Shown here one piece after another: positions 17,175-24,892 of a stretch of DNA of 64,000 nucleotides. The DNA is from Sphingobacterium sp. UBA7855 (GTDB lineage: Bacteria > Bacteroidota > Bacteroidia > Sphingobacteriales > Sphingobacteriaceae). The notes under the pieces are model-generated. The model worked only from the letters and a program-made list of their open reading frames with translations. It was not told the DNA's origin and ran no database searches. Made by a program: the position numbers and the translations under genes. The stretch's first letter is position 1, and each line of letters opens with the position of its first letter. The stretch covers positions 186,001 to 250,000 of the forward strand of contig DLST01000012.1 in NCBI GenBank assembly GCA_002500745.1, read 5' to 3'.

Positions 17175-17619
17175 AGAGAAACAAACTAAACTGGCAAATC
17201 AATGCAGAGCGCAGCAATGGAATAGCAATCTAGCATTTAATCAAAGTTATTCACCACGGTAACAAATCCTCAAAATATTAATTGTCAACAGCTAACTAAA
17301 CCAAAAACCCTATAGACTTTCTATAAGGACTAACCATCAATCGATTTGTACACGTACCTTCATTTCCAAACGAAAAAAAGCTCTGTGGATGCGAATTTAA
17401 ATTCATTCCTTACGAATTTAAATCATACCTTAAGATATATTTATCCATGCATTACTTTTATACAAAATAATAAAGAGAACCCTACTGAATGAAAGCTAAA
17501 GCTAGGAGGAATGGAGTGGACAATATTGAATCATCAAACCTTCCTACATCATATATATAGTGCTATTCAGTATGGCTAAGCGGACTAATAACAATGTATT
17601 CAATTAATAGATTTTTATC
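17175..17619. other. Intergenic region with a short tandem repeat
   Basis: 445 bases without a supported gene. The only structure seen is the two-copy tandem repeat at 17392-17433. The stretch is more A/T-rich than the preceding genes and marks the left border of the phage-like island. Confidence 0.5.
17392..17433. repeat. Two-copy tandem repeat, 21-bp period
   Basis: Two units beginning CGAATTTAAAT (identical 11 bp) followed by similar tails ending CCTTA. The 21-bp spacing puts them on the same helix face, as expected for a dimeric protein site, about 190 bases before the lipoprotein start. Confidence 0.45.
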
Positions 17620-18123
17620 ATGAAAACAAAACATTTATTTTCAGCATTATTGTTAACATCTTGTAGCTTAACACTATTTACATCTTGTAATGGCGACTCT
17701 GTCGATACGGTAAAAGCTATTGAATCTAACTACGACAACCAAGACAAGACCATTGCGTTAGTTGGAGAATTTGATGCACCGTCTTTCACCTTTTCATCTG
17801 GCAAATCGAAAACGATGGAAATGAATTTTGTTGTTAAATCTCATGCTTTCAGTTCAGAAAAATTTACAGTAATCAATGTGATTTTACCTGTTGGCACAGA
17901 AAAGAATAGTGTATTATTTGATATCCCTGCGGACCAAAAAAATTATACGCTCAAGAACTTCTATGTATTTGACGACAATGGAGAGAAAATCAATCTAGAT
18001 TCGCATACAACATTTAAAATGAAAGGTACAGTACGTTACAGCGAATTAGAGAAGCCAGAAAATGAGCGAGAAAAGGACAACTTTAATTATAAAATAACCG
18101 ACGTTAGTTTTGTCAAAAATTAA
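17620..18123 (+). CDS. Hypothetical lipoprotein
   Basis: 167 residues with a signal peptide and lipobox LFTSC (C23). The mature part is a single small beta-rich domain: IALVGEFDAPSFTFSSGKSK, VVKSHAFSSEKFTVINVILP and YTLKNFYVFDDNGEKINL. The wording resembles OB-fold-like lipoproteins that start with a tRNA_anti-like strand pattern, but I cannot assign a family. It is alone between the tandem repeat at 17392-17433 and the long palindrome at 18352-18398. Confidence 0.7.
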   Translation: MKTKHLFSALLLTSCSLTLFTSCNGDSVDTVKAIESNYDNQDKTIALVGEFDAPSFTFSSGKSKTMEMNFVVKSHAFSSEKFTVINVILPVGTEKNSVLFDIPADQKNYTLKNFYVFDDNGEKINLDSHTTFKMKGTVRYSELEKPENEREKDNFNYKITDVSFVKN

Positions 18124-18351
18124 AAATGATAGCCGCTATAATCCAAAAGATAAGCTCATTTTATCAATCGAAAACATAAGCAACCTAAACTTAATAACGG
18201 TCTTCTATTTGAATTGAACGCTACGGGCAGGCTTGAATAATGAGCAACCTATATCCTTGCTATGCTAACGGTCTATCCGGATGCATGTATATATACTAGA
18301 AGCGCCAAAATAGCACACAGCAACATGACCGTAAACGTTCAATTTAAAACC

Positions 18352-18398
18352 AAATATAGAAATTAAAACTAACATAATTAGTTTTAATTTCTATATTT
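18352..18398. terminator. Long perfect palindrome, probable bidirectional terminator
   Basis: A 21-bp perfect stem (18352-18372 with 18378-18398) closes a 5-nt loop CATAA. It is followed by T6 on the + strand and lies 67 bases after the stop of the leftward repressor gene. The stem is almost entirely A/T and much longer than the other terminators here. Confidence 0.65.
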
Positions 18399-18465
18399 TT
18401 TAGCAACTCAATTTAAAATGCCCATATACTTTAAAGTCAAGAAAACACCTAAAAAACTAATGCAC

Positions 18466-19272
18466 TTATAAAGAGCGGCTAATATCTACAACGTTGAAAA
18501 TTTGGTCAACGTCATCCAGACTTACATCAAAATCAGGATATCTTTTTTTATCCGAGTTAAGTGATCTAAGCGTAAGAATTCCGTTGTTTACATTGTGATG
18601 AGCGATTTCTTTTATAATAACACCCTCAAACTTATGCACTATTACCCAATAACGATATTTATGTGTATGAAATTTGGATTGCCATAACTCTGGCTTTATC
18701 AAACGCCCCGTAACAATATCGCCATCCAATACACTTGCATCCGTACCATCGGTCATACTGTCACCACTAACTTGAAAAGAACGATAAGCTCCCTTATGAA
18801 ACTCATTGACTGTAATAAAATGGGCAGGTAAGTCGTCCATATATTCGGGATCGGAAAAGCCCGATAAATAACCGGCTTTCGCTTTCTCAGTAACAAGTTT
18901 TGTCTGCATCAAATATCTTCCAGGGGAAACTTCAAAAAATATATTGTTCTTGTTTTCATCGATAAACTTAATATCGTCCGAAAAGTACCCTATTGATTTT
19001 CCATTTCCCACACTGACCATCGCCATAGTGTCAGACTGAACTGGAGCGACAGTCGCTAGCCTATCCCCTTTTCCATACAACAGCCAGTCATATTGAACAT
19101 GCGGAAAAGCCTTCTGAATTCGTGTTTTCATCGTAAGCCCAATAGGATACTCACCTTTTTTAATACGCGAATAGACCTGTTCGCGGACACCTAATAACGA
19201 CGCAAATTCACGGTTTGTAACACGCATTTCCAGGCGCAAAACTTCAAAATTATTATTTGAATAAGTCTCCAT
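18466..19272 (-). CDS. CI/LexA-like repressor: helix-turn-helix plus S24 peptidase domain
   Basis: 268 residues. The N-terminal DNA-binding domain (about 8-66) has the XRE-type turn NREFASLLGVREQVYSRIKK. The C-terminal S24 domain has the autocleavage site Ala133-Gly134 in AKAGYLSGFSDPEY, nucleophile S172 in FQVSGDSMTDG and general base K221 in VIIKEI, so the self-cleavage machinery looks intact. Such repressors keep prophage or SOS-responsive genes off until RecA-stimulated cleavage. Its own promoter (19323-19353) overlaps palindromes, so it very likely represses itself and probably the rightward gene at 19608. Confidence 0.93.
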   Translation of the reverse strand: METYSNNNFEVLRLEMRVTNREFASLLGVREQVYSRIKKGEYPIGLTMKTRIQKAFPHVQYDWLLYGKGDRLATVAPVQSDTMAMVSVGNGKSIGYFSDDIKFIDENKNNIFFEVSPGRYLMQTKLVTEKAKAGYLSGFSDPEYMDDLPAHFITVNEFHKGAYRSFQVSGDSMTDGTDASVLDGDIVTGRLIKPELWQSKFHTHKYRYWVIVHKFEGVIIKEIAHHNVNNGILTLRSLNSDKKRYPDFDVSLDDVDQIFNVVDISRSL

Positions 19273-19292
19273 AGTTGATACTGTACTTAAGA

Positions 19293-19338
19293 AATGTTAC
19301 ACAAAAACATAACATTCTGACACAAAGTTACACAACTT
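19293..19338. promoter_or_regulatory. Candidate repressor operators
   Basis: Two palindromes: AATGTTA-N10-TAACATT (19293-19316) and AAGTT-ACAC-AACTT (19325-19338). Both contain GTTACACA, repeated 31 bp apart. The second overlaps the -7 box of the repressor promoter and the first lies just downstream of it, as expected for autorepression. Confidence 0.55.
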
Positions 19339-19353
19339 ATCAAACCTAAACAA
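19323..19353 (-). promoter_or_regulatory. Promoter of the S24 repressor gene
   Basis: Minus strand TTG (19353-19351), 20 bases, then TAACTTTG (19330-19323): exact Bacteroidota consensus. It gives a leader of roughly 45 nt. Confidence 0.65.
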
Positions 19354-19607
19354 ACAGAACAATTAAAAAAAATAAAAACAACTGATTATAAGACTATTAG
19401 AACTAAACAAATAAGTTTATTATTTTTCAATAATATGAAAATTTATCAAAAAAAAACACCCAATGATTAACAATTTAGTTTAACTTTGTTTAACAAATAA
19501 ATTGATTAGCGGCTAATATACAGATGTTAATAAGCCGCGCAAATAAAATAAGATTTTAAGAACAGAAGCAACACTATATTTAACACGTAAAAAATAGCTC
19601 ACAACAC

Positions 19608-20048
19608 ATGAACACATTATATTATTCATTTATGATGAGTTTCTTAAAGGAAAACCATCCCGAAATACTAAAATCCATTGATAAGATTTATGAACCTGAT
19701 CTTTCTAAAATCAGTAAAGTGATAGACTGCTATTGCAAAATCGCAGGCATCCCAATTCAACAAATCATGGGAGAATATATCAATTATAGCGATATTCAGC
19801 ATCGTTACAAAGCTATAGCGGTTGTTTTACGCATTTTTCAACCTGAAAAATTAACTAATCTAAAAACAAAGGTTAAAAGCACCATTTATAAAGAATTAGG
19901 ACCGTGTTTGAAAATAAATAATGACATTTTACAGAAATCCATCATCTGCGCATGCAACCAATTTGATCTTTACCGGGACTTCAAAATGGAGATCAAGCAG
20001 ATTGCCAATTATTACCTTATTGATGCGCGTTTCAATAAAGACTATTGA
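19608..20048 (+). CDS. Small helical protein of unknown function, divergent from the S24 repressor
   Basis: 146 residues, all predicted helical, no signal peptide. Residues about 38-80 (VIDCYCKIAGIPIQQIMG, then HRYKAIAVVLRIF) loosely resemble the DnaA domain IV DNA-binding fold, where a cysteine helix, a turn and an R-x-x-A-x-x-(I/V) helix recur; this is a weak similarity judged by eye. It could be a phage-type early regulator or replication accessory. A TAACTTTG box at 19481-19488 could serve as -7 element. Terminator at 20112-20143 follows. Confidence 0.6.
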   Translation: MNTLYYSFMMSFLKENHPEILKSIDKIYEPDLSKISKVIDCYCKIAGIPIQQIMGEYINYSDIQHRYKAIAVVLRIFQPEKLTNLKTKVKSTIYKELGPCLKINNDILQKSIICACNQFDLYRDFKMEIKQIANYYLIDARFNKDY

Positions 20049-20111
20049 TTTATTTCACGTCCATCTTAAACTTATTGATAAAATTCGTCTTCTTCTTATT
20101 GAACCATATAG

Positions 20112-20143
20112 ATAGTCCTTGATAAAAAATACTCAAGGACTAT
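20112..20143. terminator. Terminator between convergent genes
   Basis: ATAGTCCTTGA pairs perfectly with TCAAGGACTAT (11 bp) around a 10-nt A-rich loop, between the rightward gene ending at 20048 and the leftward gene ending at 20168. T-runs are weak on both strands. Confidence 0.65.
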
Positions 20144-20167
20144 TCTTTGGATGTAGATTCAAACAAC

Positions 20168-20530
20168 TTATTCATTGCCTGTACTAAGTTTTGCTTTTTT
20201 GATCTGCTTTAATTCCATTTGTAACTTATTGTAAAGTATCATGAGGTCATCATATTTTTTTTGCAAATCGGCTAATGTCCTTATGCACGCCATACGTTCA
20301 TCATTTGCTAGACGTAGCGCTTCATTAAGATCTTCAATAATCGCGCGAAGTTGCTCAATATCCTTCGCTAATCTATTCGAATATCCTTCCCATTTCTCGA
20401 TCACCTTTCCAGCATTTTCAACATTTGTAGCTTCCACTTGAGCTTGCTCTTTGGGCTTTCCGACGAAATATCCTCCAACAGCAGTAGCCACGGGGATAAT
20501 CAATTTTTCCAAAATTTCAAGTAAGTCCAT
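20168..20530 (-). CDS. Membrane-anchored coiled-coil protein, lysis-cassette-like
   Basis: 120 residues: an N-terminal hydrophobic helix (about 6-24, LIIPVATAVGGYFVGK) followed by a long charged helix with heptad character (about 40-112, YSNRLAKDIEQLRAIIEDLN through MELKQIKKAK). This is the shape of an i-spanin, a small holin accessory or a phage membrane scaffold. Its start overlaps the end of the upstream amidase by 14 bases, so the two are translated together. I do not recognise a named family; the lysis role is inferred from gene pairing. Confidence 0.7.
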   Translation of the reverse strand: MDLLEILEKLIIPVATAVGGYFVGKPKEQAQVEATNVENAGKVIEKWEGYSNRLAKDIEQLRAIIEDLNEALRLANDERMACIRTLADLQKKYDDLMILYNKLQMELKQIKKAKLSTGNE

Positions 20531-21011
20531 TCCAGCCCCCTTTTATTAATGATTTAAATTTCTCCCAGGGAAACTGTCGTCCTGGATCCTCTTTTCTTCC
20601 GGGAGCGATATCTGAATGCCCCAAAATATCCCGAATCGGATAGTGACCGATAAGTGCCTGACACACTTCAAGCGCAATACTGATTTGCTTTTCGGTATAG
20701 ATTTCATGACCTTTATTCTGTAACTCTATACCTATACTATAGGTATTCAACCCCTTTAGCCCCGCCCATGTACTAGAACCTGCATGCCAGCATCTGACAT
20801 TAAACGGGGCCATTTGGGTTACAACACCAGTACGACTTATATGCAGATGCGCAGACACTTTACTTCGCGAATCTGTCAACCAGTCTATAGCACTAGTCGA
20901 GTTGGGCGCACCATCATAATGCATGATGATATAAACAGGTTTGATAATACCACCTTTATTGGGCGTATCTCTATATGAAACACCTAACAGCTTGTTTTCT
21001 TTAATTTCCAT
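20517..21011 (-). CDS. N-acetylmuramoyl-L-alanine amidase (Amidase_2/AmpD-like), phage endolysin candidate
   Basis: 164 residues, a bare Amidase_2 domain without signal peptide. Zinc ligands by position: H31 (YIIMHYDGAP), H132 and D142 in ILGHSDIAPGRKEDPGRQFP, the AmpD-type active-site end. SAHLHISRTGVVTQMAPF and WHAGSSTWAGLKGLNTYSIG are also standard. It cleaves the bond between muramic acid and L-alanine in peptidoglycan. The missing signal peptide and the overlapping membrane coiled-coil gene favour a phage endolysin over a periplasmic hydrolase. Cytosolic AmpD-type recycling remains possible. Confidence 0.9.
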   Translation of the reverse strand: MEIKENKLLGVSYRDTPNKGGIIKPVYIIMHYDGAPNSTSAIDWLTDSRSKVSAHLHISRTGVVTQMAPFNVRCWHAGSSTWAGLKGLNTYSIGIELQNKGHEIYTEKQISIALEVCQALIGHYPIRDILGHSDIAPGRKEDPGRQFPWEKFKSLIKGGWNGLT

Positions 21012-21172
21012 AGCTTTTATCCTTATTAATTAGTTCTTTTATGTTTGTATTTAGATTACTCCGAGCTTTCATAAGCATCGAATCAAATGTGATCAATGAA
21101 AGCATTTTAGCTTTCTCTACACTACAAATTTAAAGGCAGTCAGCTATTAAAACACGGAATAACAGATTAATG

Positions 21173-21380
21173 TAGTCGGTACGTTCCACTTACCGACTAT
21201 TTAGGAAAAACACCTCAACATTAATGTTCATCCTAAAATGATCACATCGTTAGCGTTTCATAACGAGGATTTTATCTGGCAATCAAACATTTCCTTCTGT
21301 CCTTTGTTATTTGTTTGTTATAGCATAGGATGAGTTATACCGTGAAGGCTAGGAAGTTGGTTCGCCTAGCCTTTTTTTTA
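21173..21380 (+). ncRNA. Possible small RNA with a strong terminator
   Basis: A 9-bp hairpin (21173-21181 with 21191-21199) is followed by a textbook rightward terminator: AAGGCTAGG (21345-21353) with CCTAGCCTT (21365-21373) and a T8 tail. No rightward protein gene ends nearby, because both upstream neighbours point left. The terminator therefore implies an unannotated transcript; its 5' end is not defined. Confidence 0.4.
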
Positions 21381-21641
21381 ATAATCATCAGCAGAATAAC
21401 TCCAGTCCCGCTAATTACATTCAGTTACTATTCCATAACCTATATCGTGCTAATTAAAGCATGACTCTCGGTGAAAGCATTATGCAAGAAAGCTCACCTA
21501 AAAACACTAGCAGACAATTATTACCAGTTAATGAATAGAAATATGTTAAGGTCTCCAGACTAAAAGCCTACAAGATCCGCTCTTAAAAAAACGTACATTA
21601 TATTCCTTCAGGATTTAATTTATTATTTTAGTATTGGATTG

Positions 21642-21658
21642 ACCTGTATGCTACAGGT
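21642..21658 (+). repeat. Short hairpin just upstream of the SIR2-like gene
   Basis: ACCTGTA-TGC-TACAGGT, a 7-bp perfect stem with a 3-nt loop, 70 bases before the chosen start at 21729. Could be an operator or a leader structure. Confidence 0.35.
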
Positions 21659-21728
21659 GATCAAATAACAAATTATGCGATTATTAGGCATCGTCTTCAA
21701 GGTTATACGTGGATGGCGCTTGATTTAT

Positions 21729-22613
21729 ATGATGATGAATAAGTTTACTTTACTCGTTGGGAATGACATCAATAATATCTCACCCGGAATCAGCTGGAGC
21801 GATTTATTAACTAATATTAAAGAGAAATATAAGGTCAGTTCATTAGAAAATGGACTCAAACCCTTCCCCATGTTATATGAGGAAATATTCCTTGGCGCAA
21901 TCAAAAAGCAGCACATTAACGAGAGGGAACTTAAAAGTTATATCTCCGATTGTGTTTCGCAGATCAAGCAAAACGAAATACACCAGTTAATTCGGGAGAT
22001 ACCAATCGAAAACATCATAACCACAAATTATGATTTTAGTTTAGAAGGTCAAATCAGCACACGTAATACTGGTTTAATCCGCGAAACAACCTACAGCATC
22101 TTTCGCAGGCATGAAAGTGAGCATAAAACCTATTGGCATATTCATGGTGACTGTCTAAATCCCTCTTCCATTAATCTCGGTTATGAGCATTATTGTGGTC
22201 AATTGCAAAAAATGAGGGATTATGTCGTTAATGGAACAAATTACAGTTCAGAAACTGTCTACAAAGATTCCTTGATGAAAAGGTTGAATCAGAAAAAAAG
22301 AACCGAGCTACAATCGTGGATTGATCTATTTTTTACGCAAGATATCCACATCTTTGGCCTTTCTCTAGATCTTGTTGAAATCGATCTTTGGTGGCTATTA
22401 ACGTATCGTGCGCGCAATAAGTATTACAAACGAAGTAGCTTTATTAAAAATCAATTGTTTTATTATACAACAAAAAAATGGTATTCGCTTTCCAAGGATA
22501 AGATGCAGTTACTTCAGGCAAATGATGTCGAGATTATTGTAATTGACGAAGCCGATAAAACTACATATTATAGAAAAGTATTAGCAGCAGTAAGAAAGAG
22601 ATACCAGCTTTGA
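21729..22613 (+). CDS. SIR2-like (SIR2_2 family) protein, candidate phage-defence NADase
   Basis: 294 residues from 21729; ATGs also occur at 21675, 21732 and 21735, but the first SIR2 strand (KFTLLVGNDIN) should be near the N-terminus. Rossmann-like SIR2 landmarks: GND at 11-13, SWSDLLTNI, the TTNYD motif at 98-102, HIHGD at 137-141 with the likely catalytic His, and IFGLSLDLVEIDLWW at about 208-222. SIR2_2 proteins in several phage-defence systems degrade NAD+. No partner gene (TIR, STING, Argonaute, HerA) is adjacent, so it may act alone or be a remnant of a two-gene system. NADase activity is inferred from family. Confidence 0.85.
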   Translation: MMMNKFTLLVGNDINNISPGISWSDLLTNIKEKYKVSSLENGLKPFPMLYEEIFLGAIKKQHINERELKSYISDCVSQIKQNEIHQLIREIPIENIITTNYDFSLEGQISTRNTGLIRETTYSIFRRHESEHKTYWHIHGDCLNPSSINLGYEHYCGQLQKMRDYVVNGTNYSSETVYKDSLMKRLNQKKRTELQSWIDLFFTQDIHIFGLSLDLVEIDLWWLLTYRARNKYYKRSSFIKNQLFYYTTKKWYSLSKDKMQLLQANDVEIIVIDEADKTTYYRKVLAAVRKRYQL

Positions 22614-22771
22614 AGTGGAGGATAAGAGACAATAGAAACATCGAATAATATTTTCAGATTGATTTTGAGAAATAAAAAAAATAAATCACTTTTGCTTTTA
22701 GTTCCTGCAATTTAAAGGAACCGTAAGGCCATAACATATTAACCGTCGATATTTATTTTTAAGAACTCTCT

Positions 22772-24001
22772 ATGTCGTTTCAAAGAATTGCCTATTTCTT
22801 CTTGGGCCTAACATTATTTGTTAGTTGTAAGAGAGATATTCACCCAGGTATTGTACCGCCCGATCCTGAGATCACAGAAAGAGATAAACTACCAGTCCCA
22901 GCAGGTTTTACAAATGATATTGCTACTATAAAAATTAATGCAATTGCCAATGCAAATGAACCTGGTGAAGAGCGACCATCTTTGGTACGCGATATTTCTG
23001 GAAATAACGCGAGTTATTGCCATCCCGATGTGGAGTATTTTCCAAAGGGTTTCAACGGATATAAATATTGGATGGTATTCACGCCTTATTTCGGAATCAT
23101 AGGCTCAGACAGAACAGCCTCACTTTACGAAAACCCGACTATAGTTGCATCCAACGACGGAAAAGAATGGATTACACCAGCTGGGATGATCAATCCTATT
23201 CAACGCCGACCACCATTAGAGGAGTCTTTCATCCAAAAAGATGGTAGTCCAAATCAAGGCTATTGGTCTGATGTTGATTGGAATTTCAACGGAAAGGAAT
23301 TTGAGCTCTATTATAGGGGATGCTTTTTCTCCAGCAAAATTCTGAAAAGATGGGGCGCAAAAAGCGACAATAATAATAGGAAATTAAACGAAGAAGCTGA
23401 ACGTGTTATTGTAAGGCAAACATCGAAAAATGGGATTGACTGGACTCCCCTGGAACTCGTTTATAATAGTAATGAACCCGCAGCCTTTCAAGACAACCAC
23501 ATCCTATCTCCAACCTTTGTAAAAAATTCCGCCAATGTAACAACAAGCTACGAAGTAGATTTCATGCCGAGTTATAAAACTCCTATTATAACGAATATCC
23601 TATCGCGTGTTTCTACAAATGGATTAGACTTTACCACTTATCGGAATAGCAAAAAGATTGAATTTATCAACAAACCTTGGCTCGAGTTTAGTAAGGGGTA
23701 TTCAACTTGGCATTTACAAGGCTCTTATATCGATGGATATTATTTCTTATGTCTGGCAATCGGAAATGTAGACCGATTCACCTCAGATATGAATTACCTA
23801 GCATATTCAAAGGATGGCATACACTTTCGGGTCTTTGAAAAACCTTTAGCTTCCGCTAATGTATACCGCTCTTCCGTATTCCCAAAGATATCTTCCTCAA
23901 AAAAAATTGAGTTCGGTGCCGTTATTGGCTACAAGTCTGGTGCATTTGGCTATCGTGAGTTCACGATCGATAAACAGGTATTGGAAAATGGTCTCAAATA
24001 A
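22772..24001 (+). CDS. Lipoprotein with five-bladed beta-propeller, glycosidase-like
   Basis: 409 residues with lipobox LFVSC (C19). The mature part has the repeating propeller pattern seen in uncharacterised glycosidase-like proteins: HPDVEYFPKGFNGYKYWMVF, TPYFGIIG, YENPTIVASNDGKEW and GYWSDVDWNFNGKEFELYYR. This resembles GH43/GH117-like five-bladed propellers, but catalytic acids cannot be assigned with confidence. Surface or periplasmic location follows from the lipobox. It stands alone, unlinked to a SusC/D pair. Confidence 0.75.
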   Translation: MSFQRIAYFFLGLTLFVSCKRDIHPGIVPPDPEITERDKLPVPAGFTNDIATIKINAIANANEPGEERPSLVRDISGNNASYCHPDVEYFPKGFNGYKYWMVFTPYFGIIGSDRTASLYENPTIVASNDGKEWITPAGMINPIQRRPPLEESFIQKDGSPNQGYWSDVDWNFNGKEFELYYRGCFFSSKILKRWGAKSDNNNRKLNEEAERVIVRQTSKNGIDWTPLELVYNSNEPAAFQDNHILSPTFVKNSANVTTSYEVDFMPSYKTPIITNILSRVSTNGLDFTTYRNSKKIEFINKPWLEFSKGYSTWHLQGSYIDGYYFLCLAIGNVDRFTSDMNYLAYSKDGIHFRVFEKPLASANVYRSSVFPKISSSKKIEFGAVIGYKSGAFGYREFTIDKQVLENGLK

Positions 24002-24116
24002 AGTCCATTAAATAGCGCCATAGAAACCAACGAAAGATATCAAAGCATCTTTAGTTTTCCCTACTTCATATGGATTGCAATCTTTATTTTTACTATTTGA
24101 CTTTAACACACTAAAA

Positions 24117-24698
24117 ATGGCAATAAAAGATATTGAAATTATAAAAACCGAGATATTATCAGATAATTGGTACACGCTAAAGAAAGTAACCTATCAATAC
24201 AGCAAACCCGACGGTACAGTACAGCAACAAAGTAGGGAAGCTTATGACCGTGGTAATGGCGCGGTTATTTTGCTTTATAACATCAGTTCCCAGACCGTAA
24301 TATTGACCAGACAATTTCGAATACCAACTTACATCAACGGCAACGAATCGGGTATGTTGATAGAAGCATGCGCAGGATTACTTGACCAAGATTCACCGCA
24401 AGATTGCATCCGTAGAGAAACAGAAGAAGAAACGGGGTACCAGATCAAGGAAGCACAAAAAATATTTGAGGCCTACATGTCCCCTGGGTCAGTAACGGAG
24501 ATATTGCATTTTTTTATAGCAGAATATACAACCAACATGAAAGTTAGCGGTGGAGGTGGACTTGAAGAAGAAGAAGAGCATATAGAGATCCTTGAAATTA
24601 AAATTCAGGATGCTTTACACATGATTGATACGGGTGAAATCAAAGATGGAAAAACTATTATGTTGCTGCAATATATTAAACTGAAAAATATCTTGTAG
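24117..24698 (+). CDS. nudK: Nudix hydrolase, NudK/GDP-mannose pyrophosphatase-like
   Basis: 193 residues from the ATG at 24117, reached 14 codons into the open frame. The Nudix box is [20 protein letters not shown] plus GY, with R100, E101, E104 and E105 metal-binding residues intact, but S93 stands where the first conserved Glu of the box normally sits. The surrounding [31 protein letters not shown] and [16 protein letters not shown] match E. coli NudK, which hydrolyses GDP-mannose. Monocistronic. Confidence 0.88.
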   Translation: MAIKDIEIIKTEILSDNWYTLKKVTYQYSKPDGTVQQQSREAYDRGNGAVILLYNISSQTVILTRQFRIPTYINGNESGMLIEACAGLLDQDSPQDCIRRETEEETGYQIKEAQKIFEAYMSPGSVTEILHFFIAEYTTNMKVSGGGGLEEEEEHIEILEIKIQDALHMIDTGEIKDGKTIMLLQYIKLKNIL

Positions 24699-24828
24699 GC
24701 ATACAGCATGTTTATAGCCATTTTAAGCTAAATAGCTAATTTCAGCAAAAATAAACTTGGAGCACTCAAAAATTTGTGGTAGTTGATATATAGTGATGAC
24801 TTCCTTTTTCGAGTACTTTTTATAGTAA

Positions 24829-24877
24829 AATAATCAAGGACAGAACGAAATTATATCTCGTCCAGTCCTTGATTATT
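24829..24877. terminator. Long hairpin terminator between nudK and the ohr cluster
   Basis: AATAATCAAGGAC (24829-24841) pairs perfectly with GTCCTTGATTATT (24865-24877). An inner ACGA/TCGT pairing is possible. On the minus strand it is followed by an AT-rich T tract, so it best fits the leftward ohrR end. Confidence 0.75.
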
Positions 24878-24892
24878 CGATATGAAAGACTG

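Noticed and set aside
21330..21470. Possible 44-codon gene starting at ATG 21330
   Set aside because: It runs straight through the strong terminator hairpin at 21345-21380 and has no ribosome-binding site.
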